Source: Aquipuribacter nitratireducens (lineage in GTDB: Bacteria; Actinomycetota; Actinomycetes; Actinomycetales; JBBAYJ01). Taken from it: DNA of 64,000 bases. This document shows, piece after piece, positions 1-8,245 of this stretch. The notes beneath the pieces are model-generated. The model saw only the letters and a program-made list of their open reading frames with translations. It was not told the origin of the DNA and ran no database searches. The translations under genes were made by a program, and so were the position numbers. The DNA lies in contig NZ_JBBEOG010000004.1 of the NCBI RefSeq assembly GCF_037860835.1, forward strand, positions 186,001-250,000, written 5' to 3'. Each line of letters starts with the position of its first letter. Positions within the stretch are counted from its first letter, which is position 1.

Positions 1-521
1 GGGAAGTCGCTCGCGTCCAGCAGGCGCCACCGCACTCCGCCCTCCCAATCGAGTCGCAGCTCGAGGGTCGTCCAGACCAGAGGCGGCCGGAGGCGCAGGT
101 ATGGCCAGGTCCGGTGGGTCCGTGGGAGGGGCACGGCGGTACGAGCTCCGAAGGTCTGGACGAAGCTCGCCCCGGACGACGTGATGACCGGTGGGCGGCG
201 CGTCAGCGGCATGGACACGGCGGGGAAGCGGAGCCGCGCCGGCCCGAGCGTCAAGGTCGTTCCGCCTGCAAAGCCGTCGCTGTCGGCCCCGAACGCCGCG
301 TCCACCCTGCCGTTGCGCCGTCGGAGCCGACCGGACACCCGGTGCACGACCCGCACAGCGTCGCTGTCCACTAGATCTCGAAGAGCACCCGGCGGCAGCC
401 GGGGGCCTGGTGGCCGGTCATAGTGGCCGAGACCGACGTCGAATCCCGCCCGCAGAATCCCGTCGACGAGCTCGGACGGGATCCAGCTGACGCTCGTCAC
501 CGAGCCTTCCACCAGGTCCAT
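1..521 (-). CDS. Conserved protein of unknown function, 3' end cut off by the window
   Basis: An open frame runs leftward from an ATG at 521 through position 1 without a stop, so 173 codons are visible and the C-terminus lies outside. The start is well supported: GGAGGAG sits a few bases before the ATG. Codon use has strong G/C at third positions and the translation has ordinary protein composition (MDLVEGSVTSVSWIPSE at the start, later FVQTFGARTAVPLP and a Trp/Leu/Arg-rich LRLRPPLVWTTLELRLDW). I see no signal peptide or membrane segment. It resembles actinobacterial proteins of unknown role, but I cannot name the family. It is divergent from the adenylate cyclase gene. The frame is easily missed because it has no stop inside the window. 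Confidence 0.75.
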   Translation of the reverse strand, partial: MDLVEGSVTSVSWIPSELVDGILRAGFDVGLGHYDRPPGPRLPPGALRDLVDSDAVRVVHRVSGRLRRRNGRVDAAFGADSDGFAGGTTLTLGPARLRFPAVSMPLTRRPPVITSSGASFVQTFGARTAVPLPRTHRTWPYLRLRPPLVWTTLELRLDWEGGVRWRLLDASDF

Positions 522-667
522 GGCTCCTCCGGCGCCGTCGTCGGCGCTGACCGCAGATGCCGATGCTCCTCCGCTCGACGCCCCACGACAAGGTCCTGGC
601 CCGGTTCCCCAGGCGGGTGTTTGATGCGCTCACGCCCGAGTCCCGCATGCTGGCGAAGGGGGTCGTC

Positions 668-2146
668 GTGGTCGAGGTCCGTGAGGTGCGTACCAGGCTC
701 ATGGGACGACAGGGCCGTCGGAGCCCGTGGGTGAGGGTCGCGACGGGGGCCGCCCTCCTCCTCCCTCTCGCCGGTCTCGTCGCCCTCCTCCTCGTGGCGC
801 CCGAGGACCTTCGCTGGCACCAGGCCGGGGTGCACTTCACCGTCTTCCTCCTGGTCGGCTCCACCGCGACCGGCCTGGCCCTCGGTGCAGTGCGGGCTGC
901 CACGCGTCGCGGGGACGCCAGGGTCCTGCTGCTCGCGATCGCCTTCTTCGTGATCGGCGGCTTCATGGCGCTCCACGCGCTCGGAACGCCCGGTGTGCTC
1001 ATCGCCGGTCGGCCGGGGCTGACGGTGGCCATCTCGGTCGGGGTCGCTGTCGCGTCGATCTGGGCACTGGCCGCGGCATGGGTCGACTCGCGCCCTTCGT
1101 GGCCGGGGCTGGTCGTGCGGTACCGGTCCTGGCTGCTGTGGGGCGTCGTAGTGTCGCTCGGGGCGTGGCTGGTGTGGTCGGTCGTCGGCCTGTGGCCGGT
1201 CGCATCGGCCGGCAGCGAGGGACCAGGTGACGTCCTGACCTGGTTCTACGCCCTGTCCGCCGCCTGCTACCTCGTGGCCGCCGCGAGGCTCGGGTGGCGG
1301 CACCGCGAACACCTGGGACTTCTCGTCACCAGCGTCGTCGGGTGCTTCGTGCTCTTGGCCGAGTCCTTGGTGGGGGTCGCTCTGGCCGGGGAGCGCACGT
1401 GGCACGGCGCCTGGTGGCTCTGGCACGCAATGATCGTCTGTGCGTTCGCGCTCGTGATCGTGGCCGCGCAGCGGCAGTGGCGCGAGGAGCGCTTTCGGGG
1501 CCTCTACCTGCCCGCGACACGCGAACACCGTCAGGAGGTGACGGTCCTGTTCTCCGACCTCGCCGGCTTCACCACCTACACCGCTCGGCACCCGGCGTCC
1601 GAGGTGGCGGCCATGCTCCGCGCCTTCTACGAGATGGCGGCGCCGTTGCTGCACCGGACATTCGGCGCAGAGGTCGAGAAGTTCATGGGCGACGGTGTGT
1701 TCGCGACCTTCAACCGTGACGGTCGGGACCTCGACCACGCCACGACCGCCTGTCGGGCTGCTCTGGCGTTGCAGGCGGAGGTGGCTCGCGTGCGGCGCTC
1801 GCATCGCGACTGGCCCGGCCTCCGCGTCGGAGTCAACACCGGTGAGGTCGTCATCTGCGAGCTCGGCGGCGACGGGTATGTCGTTTACCCGGCCGTCGGG
1901 GACGCGGTCAATCTCGGCTCGAGGCTCGAGGCCCATGCTCCCGTCGGGGGAGTCCTCGTCGGCCGGGCCACGGCCGAGCGACTGCCCGGAGGCACACACA
2001 CGATCCCCCGTGAGCTGGAGCTCAAGGGGTACGAGCAGCCGGTCGTCGCCTACGAACTCTTGTCTCTGGGGCAGGAGGTCCCGGCCCGGACGGCACGGCG
2101 CTCCGATGGTGTCCGTGGGGGCACTGACCACGTCACGGGTCGGTAA
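668..2146 (+). CDS. Membrane-anchored class III adenylate cyclase
   Basis: Makes cAMP from ATP at the inner face of the membrane. About six or seven hydrophobic segments occupy roughly residues 25-280, followed by a class III catalytic domain. Visible catalytic residues (numbered from this start): metal-binding Asp297 in LFSDLAGFT and Asp342 in KFMGDG, adenine-contacting Lys338 and Asp412, and transition-state Asn415 and Arg419 in GDAVNLGSR, so the enzyme looks active and ATP-specific. The open frame extends upstream to ATG 557; I prefer GTG 668 because AGGGGG stands five bases before it. ATG 701 is also possible. The gene is single, divergent from the partial gene on its left. The N-terminal membrane domain is not a recognised sensor family, so the signal it reads is unknown. 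Confidence 0.85.
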   Translation: MVEVREVRTRLMGRQGRRSPWVRVATGAALLLPLAGLVALLLVAPEDLRWHQAGVHFTVFLLVGSTATGLALGAVRAATRRGDARVLLLAIAFFVIGGFMALHALGTPGVLIAGRPGLTVAISVGVAVASIWALAAAWVDSRPSWPGLVVRYRSWLLWGVVVSLGAWLVWSVVGLWPVASAGSEGPGDVLTWFYALSAACYLVAAARLGWRHREHLGLLVTSVVGCFVLLAESLVGVALAGERTWHGAWWLWHAMIVCAFALVIVAAQRQWREERFRGLYLPATREHRQEVTVLFSDLAGFTTYTARHPASEVAAMLRAFYEMAAPLLHRTFGAEVEKFMGDGVFATFNRDGRDLDHATTACRAALALQAEVARVRRSHRDWPGLRVGVNTGEVVICELGGDGYVVYPAVGDAVNLGSRLEAHAPVGGVLVGRATAERLPGGTHTIPRELELKGYEQPVVAYELLSLGQEVPARTARRSDGVRGGTDHVTGR

Positions 2147-2244
2147 GCCCTTCGTCACCGTCCCGTTCTGTCCTGCCGGTCCGCACCGACCTTCGATGGA
2201 GGGACCGGTCAGGTAGGCCGGGTCACCCGACACGAGGAGCCCTC

Positions 2245-3330
2245 ATGTCCCACCTCGCCCGCACCTCCCCCCGGTCGGCGGCTGCCGTCGTCGCGCTCGG
2301 CCTCTCCGGGGCCGCGCTGGCCTTCGCCCCGCCCGCACTGGCCTCCGGCCCCGCGACGGAGGAGGAGCGCGACGTCCTGCCGCGGTCCGCGATCGAGGAC
2401 GTCGTCGCGGACACCGCCTCGCTCCCGCTGCACGTCGGTCGCGTCGGGTCGGTGGACGGCCCCGTCGTCCGGTACGTCGTCACCGAGTCCTCGCGCCGGG
2501 GGGACGCCTCCCGGCGCGGGGTCAACCACGCGCCGCGGCTCGCGGCGGCCGCGGGGACGGAGGCCGTCCAGCAGGTCGACGTCGTCGACGGCGTCGTCGT
2601 CTTCCCCGCGACGGTCGACTTCTCCCCGCACCTGCGCGTCGAACCCGGTCCCACCGCCTTCCCGCCCGCGGTCGCCGAGCCCGGGTCCGTCGGCGAGGCC
2701 GGCTACTCCCCGCTCGTGCAGCTGCCGGACGGCACCGTGCTCAACGCGTCGCACGTCGCCAACGCGACCGGCACCCACGACAAGCTGCTGCGGACGGAGC
2801 CCGGTCGCCGCGGCGTCGGGCGCGGCGTCGAGCGCGGGGTTTTCCGCGAGAGCGAGGGCTTCTACGAGGGCGAGGAGGTGTACTACGTGTCCTTCGAGGC
2901 GACGGACCCCGTGATCGCGGCGCTCGAGAACGCCACGTACGCCCCCGCGCTCGCCGCAGCGCCCTCGGCCGGCTCCGACGACGACGACAGCGCCCGGTCC
3001 GCGATCGTCCCCTTCACCAACGGGCGGACCGGTGCGGACGACCCCGACCGGCAGGGCCTCACGAGCGCACTGCTCGGCGAGGGCGACCCGCTCAACGTCA
3101 TCGACTCCCTGCCGGAGAACGGGAACGACGACGAGTACAGCCCGCTGTGGGACGTCCACGCCGCCGAGTGGACCGACGCCGCGGTCGCCGCCGGTCTCGA
3201 CACCGTCCAGACGGACGTCGACGACATCCGCGAGCTCGTCGCCGAGGGTCTCGTCACCGGTCCGGGCGGAGCCCCGTGGGGACCGGTCGGCGTCATCGTC
3301 AACTGCCCGGTGATCAGCATCGAGAGCTGA
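2245..3330 (+). CDS. Secreted protein of unknown function
   Basis: A 361-residue protein with a clear Sec-type signal peptide: basic start, hydrophobic stretch of about residues 11-30, and a likely cleavage after PALA near residue 34. The mature part is acidic, has an Asp-rich run (DDDD, near residue 249) and two conserved-looking regions (YSPLVQLPDGTVLNASHVANATG and EYSPLWDVHAAEW, both containing YSPL). These YSPL segments suggest two related halves, though I could not align them by hand. GAGGAG precedes the ATG at good distance. The protein is probably exported or cell-wall associated; I do not recognise the family. It lies between the cyclase and the molybdenum-cofactor genes with no sign of shared transcription. 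Confidence 0.75.
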   Translation: MSHLARTSPRSAAAVVALGLSGAALAFAPPALASGPATEEERDVLPRSAIEDVVADTASLPLHVGRVGSVDGPVVRYVVTESSRRGDASRRGVNHAPRLAAAAGTEAVQQVDVVDGVVVFPATVDFSPHLRVEPGPTAFPPAVAEPGSVGEAGYSPLVQLPDGTVLNASHVANATGTHDKLLRTEPGRRGVGRGVERGVFRESEGFYEGEEVYYVSFEATDPVIAALENATYAPALAAAPSAGSDDDDSARSAIVPFTNGRTGADDPDRQGLTSALLGEGDPLNVIDSLPENGNDDEYSPLWDVHAAEWTDAAVAAGLDTVQTDVDDIRELVAEGLVTGPGGAPWGPVGVIVNCPVISIES

Positions 3331-3376
3331 CGCGCGCTACCGCGTCGACCCGCACGACCCGCGACATGATGGGGAC

Positions 3377-4273
3377 GTGCGGGTCGACGGCGTCGTGCTG
3401 GCAGGAGGCGCCGCCCGGCGCATGGGCGGCACCGACAAGCCGGCGCTGCGGGTGGGCGGACGCAGCCTGCTCGGCACGGCCGTCACCGCCCTGGCGGGAG
3501 CCGGCCGGGTCGCCGTCGTGGGTCCGTCGCTGCCCGAGGACGCCGCGCCGGGCGGAGCCGACGTCGTCCTCACCCGGGAGGAACCGCCGGGATCGGGGCC
3601 CGTCACGGCCCTCCTGGCGGGGCTCGAGCTCGTGGTCGCTCCCGTGGTCGTCGTGCTCGCGGCGGACCTGCCCCGGGCGGACGCGCGCCTCGTCGAGGGG
3701 CTGCTCCGCTGTCTCCACGAGGCGGGACCGGCCGTCGACGCGGTCGTCCCCGTCGACGGGCACGGCCGGGAGCAGTGGCTCGCGGCGGCGTACCGGACCG
3801 CTCCGCTGCGGGCGGCGCTGGAGGCGGCGCTCGCCGCCCGGCCGGTGGGTCCGGAGGGGCGCGGCCCGGGCCTGCGTGACGTCGTCCCGCGGGTGCGGTG
3901 GACGGCCGCGACGGATCCGGTGCTGTCGGGCAGGCTGTCGGACGTGGACACCCCCGAGCAGCTGAGCCGCGCCCACCTCGAGGCCTGGACCGTCGCGCTG
4001 GCGGCCCGCTGGGGGCTCGAGCCCCAGCTGAGGGACCTGCTCGACGACCCGGGCGTGCTGGTGGCCGACGTCCTCGACGTCGCGAAGGACGCCGCGCACA
4101 CCGTCGCGCGGCCCGCCGCACCCCTCACGACCTTCCTGCTGGGGGCGGCGCTCGCAGCCAGGGCGGCGCTGGAGGACTCCCCGGCCGCCGGCGAGGACCT
4201 CGCGGCGCTGCGCGGCGAGCTCGCGGAGGCGCTGCGCGAGCACGGCGAGGACGCCGGCACCCCCGACCGTTGA
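3377..4273 (+). CDS. mobA: MobA-like nucleotidyltransferase fused to a DUF6457 domain
   Basis: The N-terminal two thirds is a MobA-type nucleotidyltransferase that would attach GMP (or CMP) to molybdopterin. It has LAGGAARRMGGTDKPAL near residues 8-24 (glycine-rich loop and the Lys that binds the nucleotide phosphate) and AADLPRAD near residue 95 (metal-binding Asp). From about residue 195 a second domain begins (LEAWTVALAARWGLEP, then VLDVAKDAAHTVARPAAPL), matching the DUF6457 tail often fused to MobA in actinobacteria. The GTG start has CATGAT six bases upstream, so it may be leaderless. The stop overlaps the start of the short moeA gene, so the two are probably co-translated. Confidence 0.85.
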   Translation: MRVDGVVLAGGAARRMGGTDKPALRVGGRSLLGTAVTALAGAGRVAVVGPSLPEDAAPGGADVVLTREEPPGSGPVTALLAGLELVVAPVVVVLAADLPRADARLVEGLLRCLHEAGPAVDAVVPVDGHGREQWLAAAYRTAPLRAALEAALAARPVGPEGRGPGLRDVVPRVRWTAATDPVLSGRLSDVDTPEQLSRAHLEAWTVALAARWGLEPQLRDLLDDPGVLVADVLDVAKDAAHTVARPAAPLTTFLLGAALAARAALEDSPAAGEDLAALRGELAEALREHGEDAGTPDR

Positions 4274-5175
4274 CGGGAGCCGCGCCGGGGCCGTTCACGG
4301 TCGACGAGGCCCGCTCGGCGGCACGGGCGCTCGGCGCGGCACGCGTGCCGCGGCACGTGCCGGTCGCGCTCGACCGGGCGCACGGCCGCGTCCTCGCCGT
4401 CGACGTCCGCGACCCCACCGGTCACGTGGTCGTGCCGCGCGGGTCCCGGCTGGGTCCCCTGGCGGTCGGTGCCGCCGCGGCTGCGGGCGCGGACGCCGTG
4501 CACGTGGTCGTCCCGCCGCGCGTGGCGCTCCTCGTCACCGGTGACGGCCTCCTCGCCGCGGGCGCCTCGCGCGGCGGGCGTACCCGCGACGTCCTGTCCC
4601 ACGTGCTGCCCGACCTGCTCGTCGCGCTCGGCGGGGACCTGGGCCCGGGGGAGGCCGGCGTGGCGTCGACCGGTGCCGACGGGGCTGCCGTCCTCGACGC
4701 CGTCGCGGGCCCCTACCGCGGCACGGTCGACGTGCTCGTGACGACGGGAGGCACCGGCGGGGGTGCGGAGGACCGGCTCCGCGGGGTGCTCCGGCGGGTC
4801 CGGGCCCGGCTCGTCGTGCCGGGGGTCGACGTCGAGCCCGGCGGCTCCGCGCTCGTCGCCGCCGTCCCCGACGGTCCGCTCGTCGTGGGGCTCCCGGGCC
4901 GACCTGTCGCTGCGGTCGCCCTGGGCCTCCTGCTCGCGGGACCGCTGCTCGGCGGCTGGCTCGGTGTGCCGGACGCGGGCCTCGCCGAGGTGGCGCTGGC
5001 CGGTCAGGTGACCGCCGGCCCGTGGCCACGGGTGCTCCCGGCTCGTCTCGACGTCGCGCAGGGCCGCGTCGAGGCCCGCGACCCGGGTGCGGTCGGGCTC
5101 GCGGGGGCGACCGGCGTCGTCGTCGTCGGCCGGGGCGGCGCGGCGCGGTGGGTGCCCCTTCCCGTCGCCGGGTGA
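4270..5175 (+). CDS. Short MoeA-like molybdopterin molybdotransferase lacking the central domain
   Basis: A MoeA relative for molybdenum cofactor assembly, 301 residues against about 400 for normal MoeA. The N-terminal helix (FTVDEARSAARALG, HVPVALDRAHGRVLAVDVRDP) and the molybdopterin-binding fold (VALLVTGDGLL, VLVTTGGTGGGAEDRLRGVL, VVGLPGRPVAAV) are present. Between them the usual beta-rich domain with the PPFDRSAMDGYA signature is missing: the chain passes straight from the first helix region to VVPRGSRLGPLAV. The proposed TTG start overlaps the stop of mobA by four bases (TTGA), which implies coupling. It may be an altered or non-catalytic MoeA; a frameshift is unlikely because the frame is open and the joint is smooth. 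Confidence 0.7.
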   Translation: MTGAAPGPFTVDEARSAARALGAARVPRHVPVALDRAHGRVLAVDVRDPTGHVVVPRGSRLGPLAVGAAAAAGADAVHVVVPPRVALLVTGDGLLAAGASRGGRTRDVLSHVLPDLLVALGGDLGPGEAGVASTGADGAAVLDAVAGPYRGTVDVLVTTGGTGGGAEDRLRGVLRRVRARLVVPGVDVEPGGSALVAAVPDGPLVVGLPGRPVAAVALGLLLAGPLLGGWLGVPDAGLAEVALAGQVTAGPWPRVLPARLDVAQGRVEARDPGAVGLAGATGVVVVGRGGAARWVPLPVAG

Positions 5176-5194
5176 CCGCGGGAACGAGGCCGGG

Positions 5195-6430
5195 TCAGCG
5201 CTGCCGCGGGTCGAACGCGACCTTGACGGTGCCGAGCCGCCCGGCGCTCGAGGCGTGGTCGAGCGCCTCCCGCCACCGGTGCAGCGGGTACACGGCGCCG
5301 AGCACGTCGCCCTCGCCGCCGACGCCGTCCCCGAGCGGCGCCGTCGCCGCGAGACGCAGGGCGGTCGGGAAGGCGTCCCCGGAGGAGGCGTACGTGCCGA
5401 CGACGTCCAGCTCGCGGAACCAGGCGGGGCTGAGGTCGGCGCCGCGGGCGGGCATCCCCGAGAGGACGACACGACCGCCGGCCCGGGTGGCGCGGAGGGC
5501 GAGGTCGAGCGAGGTCGTCGAGCCGACCGCGTCGACGGCGACGTCGACGCCGCCCAGCAGGTACTCCTGGTCGGCCCGCGACGCGAGGCCCGGGAGCTGG
5601 GTGCGGACCGTCAGCGCCTGGGTGACCCGGCGCACGCCGCGCAGGGCCTCGCCGGGGGCGACGACGTCCGTGGCGCCGAAACGGCGGGCGAGGGCCGCCT
5701 GGGCGCCGTGCTTCGCGACCACGACGATGCGGCCGGCGGCCGTGAGCTCGCGCAGGGCGAGGGTGGCGAAGAGGCCCACGGCGCCGGCGCCGGAGACGAG
5801 GACCGTCTGCCCGTCGGCGACCGCGGCGCGCTCGGCGAGCCGGACGGCGCACGCGAGCGGCTCGACGAGCACGGCACGCTCGTCCGGCAGGTCGTCGGGG
5901 ACCGCGTGCAGCTGGGAGCGGTGGGCGACGAGGCGCTCGCCCCAGCCGCCGCCCGTCGAGCGGCAGTACCCGGTCTGCAGCCCGGGGCGGAGGTGCCCGA
6001 CCGTCACGCGGTCGCAGAGGTTCGTGCGGCCGGCGGCGCACTGCTCACAGGGCTCGAGCCCACGGGCGGCGCACGCGAGGACCGGGTCGACGACGACCCG
6101 CGTGCCCGCGGCGAGGTCGCCGGAGTCCTCCGTCAGGGTGCCGACGACCTCGTGGCCCGGGATGCACGGCATCGACGAGACGCCGGCGAAGTACAGGGAC
6201 GTGGAGCCGGTGACGGCCCCGAGGTCGGACCCGCAGATCCCGGCGAGGTGGACCTTCACCCCGGCCCAGCCGTCGTGTCGCACGACCGGCTCCGACGTCG
6301 TGAGCAGCCGCAGCGGGGCCATCGGGCCGACGAGCAGGCCCGGCAGGCTGCCCACGGCGCTCACCGCGCGCGCGGCGGCGTAGCGGGGGACCGAGCGGAA
6401 GAGCTCCAGCGCCAGCATCACGGGCGCCAT
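5195..6430 (-). CDS. Zinc-dependent alcohol dehydrogenase family protein
   Basis: A 411-residue medium-chain dehydrogenase/reductase. The catalytic zinc site is seen in AGICGSDLG and PGHEVVG, a structural zinc site in four cysteines spaced through CAARGLEPCEQCAAGRTNLC, and an NAD(P)-binding motif in VLVSGAGAVGLFA. The N-terminus carries about 45 extra residues (ELFRSVPRYAAARAVSAVGSL) before the usual GroES-like start. The substrate cannot be inferred. It starts 15 bp after the stop of the tetR-like gene on the same strand, so the two probably form an operon and the dehydrogenase may be under its control. An internal ATG four codons later is an alternative start. It converges on the moeA-like gene. 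Confidence 0.85.
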   Translation of the reverse strand: MAPVMLALELFRSVPRYAAARAVSAVGSLPGLLVGPMAPLRLLTTSEPVVRHDGWAGVKVHLAGICGSDLGAVTGSTSLYFAGVSSMPCIPGHEVVGTLTEDSGDLAAGTRVVVDPVLACAARGLEPCEQCAAGRTNLCDRVTVGHLRPGLQTGYCRSTGGGWGERLVAHRSQLHAVPDDLPDERAVLVEPLACAVRLAERAAVADGQTVLVSGAGAVGLFATLALRELTAAGRIVVVAKHGAQAALARRFGATDVVAPGEALRGVRRVTQALTVRTQLPGLASRADQEYLLGGVDVAVDAVGSTTSLDLALRATRAGGRVVLSGMPARGADLSPAWFRELDVVGTYASSGDAFPTALRLAATAPLGDGVGGEGDVLGAVYPLHRWREALDHASSAGRLGTVKVAFDPRQR

Positions 6431-6444
6431 CCAACCGCACGCCG

Positions 6445-7176
6445 TCAGTCGCTCGGGACCACCGGTACGCCGAGCATCTCCGCGCCGAGCCGGTCGACCT
6501 GTGCGACGAAGGCGGTCGCGCGACCGTCGGGCTCGACGACCCGGTGGAGCTGGCCGAACAGCTCGAACGACACCCAGCCGAAGACGCTCGTCCACGCGAG
6601 GAGGCCCCGCTGGGCGAGGTCCGCCGGGACCTCCGGCCCGAGGTACTCGCGCATGGGGGCGATCGCGACGAGCGCGTCGTCCGTCCCCGACTGCGCCCCC
6701 GACCCCGACGCGCCGGGCTGCTCCCGGGCGACGTCGCGGAGGATCCCGGCGAGCAGGGCCGTCACGCGCGTCGCGGGGCCGACGGTGTCCTGCGGGGCGA
6801 CGTACCCGGGCACGGGCGAGCCGTACACCAGCGCGTACTGGTGGGGGTTCGCCAGCGCCCACGACCGCACCGCCGTCGCCGTCGCCCGCCAGCGACCGGC
6901 GACGTCGGACCGGTCGACCGCGGCCTCCGCGGCCTCCGCGGCCTCGCCGAGCGCGTTGTAGGCGTCGATGATGAGCGCGGTGAGGAGCGCGTCCCGGCTC
7001 TCGAAGTACCGGTAGACCGCCGACGACACCATGCCGACGTCGCGGGCGACCGCCCGCAGCGACAGCGACGCCGCGCCGTCCACGGCGAGGTGGTCCCGGG
7101 CCGCGTCGAGGATCGCCTGCCGCATCTCGGCCCGTGCGCGCGCCCGCACGCCTCCCGCCGTCGTCTGCGTTCCCAC
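6445..7176 (-). CDS. TetR-family transcriptional regulator
   Basis: A 243-residue repressor-type protein. Residues about 18-65 form a TetR DNA-binding domain (AILDAARDHLAVDG, then LRAVARDVGMVSSAVYRYFESRDALLTAL); the C-terminal helical part would bind a ligand and dimerise. The GTG start was chosen because a perfect 6-3-6 inverted repeat (7182-7196) stands just before it and the frame upstream loses protein character. It is the first gene of a pair with the downstream alcohol dehydrogenase and is divergent from an SDR gene whose promoter carries two more inverted repeats. Autoregulation and repression of the divergent operon are the natural inference; the inducer is unknown. Confidence 0.85.
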   Translation of the reverse strand: MGTQTTAGGVRARARAEMRQAILDAARDHLAVDGAASLSLRAVARDVGMVSSAVYRYFESRDALLTALIIDAYNALGEAAEAAEAAVDRSDVAGRWRATATAVRSWALANPHQYALVYGSPVPGYVAPQDTVGPATRVTALLAGILRDVAREQPGASGSGAQSGTDDALVAIAPMREYLGPEVPADLAQRGLLAWTSVFGWVSFELFGQLHRVVEPDGRATAFVAQVDRLGAEMLGVPVVPSD

Positions 7177-7181
7177 GGAGG

Positions 7182-7196
7182 TCAGTGAACCACTGA
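7182..7196. promoter_or_regulatory. Perfect inverted repeat, candidate TetR operator in front of the tetR-like gene
   Basis: TCAGTG-AAC-CACTGA, a perfect 6-3-6 palindrome ending six bases before the GTG of the TetR-like gene. Size and position fit an autoregulatory operator. Its half-site differs from the two GAGAGC-type repeats further right, so either one regulator reads both or two regulators act here. Confidence 0.5.
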
Positions 7197-7217
7197 TGTG
7201 AGCGCCGCACACGAAGG

Positions 7218-7230
7218 AGAGCGCTGCTCT
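7218..7230. promoter_or_regulatory. Inverted repeat overlapping the -35 region of the SDR promoter
   Basis: AGAGC-GCT-GCTCT, a 5-3-5 palindrome whose right edge touches the candidate -35 box of the SDR gene. It shares the half-site AGAGC with the repeat at 7269-7283, suggesting two sites for one dimeric repressor. Confidence 0.5.
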
Positions 7231-7258
7231 TGCTTTTGCCCGCGTAGCCGTGTCTACT
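7230..7258 (+). promoter_or_regulatory. Candidate promoter of the SDR operon
   Basis: TTGCTT (7230-7235) and TCTACT (7253-7258) are separated by 17 bp, as in a housekeeping promoter. The promoter is bracketed by inverted repeats at 7218-7230 and 7269-7283, the layout expected for steric repression. Confidence 0.45.
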
Positions 7259-7268
7259 GCTCTCAGCG

Positions 7269-7283
7269 GAGAGCACCGCTCTC
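7269..7283. promoter_or_regulatory. Perfect inverted repeat downstream of the SDR -10 box
   Basis: GAGAGC-ACC-GCTCTC, a perfect 6-3-6 palindrome between the candidate -10 box and the ribosome binding site of the SDR gene. Palindromes of this type are typical TetR-family operators, and the divergent neighbour is a TetR-family gene. Confidence 0.55.
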
Positions 7284-7303
7284 TCTCATCGAGAGGACCT
7301 GTC

Positions 7304-8245
7304 ATGACCGTCCGCCACGTCGTCGTCGGCGCCGGCCCCGTCGGTACCGCCGTCGCGCTGCTCCTCGCCGACGCCGGGCACGACGTCCGCGTCGTCACCC
7401 GCTCCGGCTCCGGGCCGGAGCACCCCCGCGTCGCCCGCGTCCGCGCCGACGCCTCCGACGCCGAACGCTTCCGCGAGGTGAGCGCCGGTGCCGCCGTGAT
7501 CTACAACTGCGTGAACCCGCCGTACGAGCGGTGGACGACCGACTGGCCGCCTGTCGCGGACTCCCTGCTCGCAGCCGCACAGGCGCACGACGCCGTCCTC
7601 GCGACGGTCAGCAACCTCTACGCATACGGCGTCGTCGACGGTCCGATCAGCGAGGACACCCCCGAGCGCCCGCACGACGCGAAGGGCGCCGTCCGGGCCC
7701 GGATGTGGGCCGACGCCCTCGCCGCGCACACCGCCGGCAGGGTCCGCGCGGTCGAGGTCCGCGCGAGCGACTTCGCCGACGCCGGCGACCAGTCGCACCT
7801 CGCGCGCAACGCCGGCGCCGTCCTCGCGGGCAGGCGCGCGACCGTCATGGGCTCCGCCGACCAGCCCCACACGTGGACGAGCACACGTGACGTCGCCCGG
7901 CTCCTCGTCGCAGCGGCTGCCGACCCCGACGCCCACGGCCGGGTGTGGCACGTCCCGAGCAACCCGCCCCGGACCCAGCGGGAGGCGCTCGCCGACCTCG
8001 CGCGCGTCGCCGGGGTCCGCGCGCCGCGCGTCTCCGTCCTCGGCCCCCGCGCCGTGCGGACCCTCGGGGTGGTGGTGCCGTTCGTGCGGGAGCTCGCCGG
8101 CACCGTCTACCAGTTCAGTGCCCCGTTCGTCCTCGACGACTCCGCCGCCCGCGCCTGCTTCGGCCTCGAGCCGGAGCCGTGGGAGGACGTCCTCGCCCGG
8201 GTCGTCGCCGACGCCCGCGCCCAGCGCCCGGGGCGGGCCGCCTGA
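7304..8245 (+). CDS. NAD-dependent epimerase/dehydratase family (SDR) protein
   Basis: A 313-residue Rossmann-fold protein related to nucleotide-sugar epimerases. The N-terminal VVVGAGPVGTAVALLLADAGHDV binds NAD(P); SNLYAYG lies where the catalytic Tyr is expected, but the usual Tyr-x-x-x-Lys is not obvious, so activity may be atypical. The ATG at 7304 is preceded by GAGAGGA, and the operator lies directly upstream. The frame can be extended further left, but that would put the operators inside the coding region. Its stop overlaps the next start (TGATG), so it is translationally coupled to a membrane protein. Expression is probably controlled by the divergent TetR-like regulator. Confidence 0.8.
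   Translation: MTVRHVVVGAGPVGTAVALLLADAGHDVRVVTRSGSGPEHPRVARVRADASDAERFREVSAGAAVIYNCVNPPYERWTTDWPPVADSLLAAAQAHDAVLATVSNLYAYGVVDGPISEDTPERPHDAKGAVRARMWADALAAHTAGRVRAVEVRASDFADAGDQSHLARNAGAVLAGRRATVMGSADQPHTWTSTRDVARLLVAAAADPDAHGRVWHVPSNPPRTQREALADLARVAGVRAPRVSVLGPRAVRTLGVVVPFVRELAGTVYQFSAPFVLDDSAARACFGLEPEPWEDVLARVVADARAQRPGRAA

Noticed and set aside
7250-7303. Upstream start for the SDR gene
   Set aside because: It would place the operator and promoter inside the coding region, and the extra residues do not look like an SDR N-terminus.
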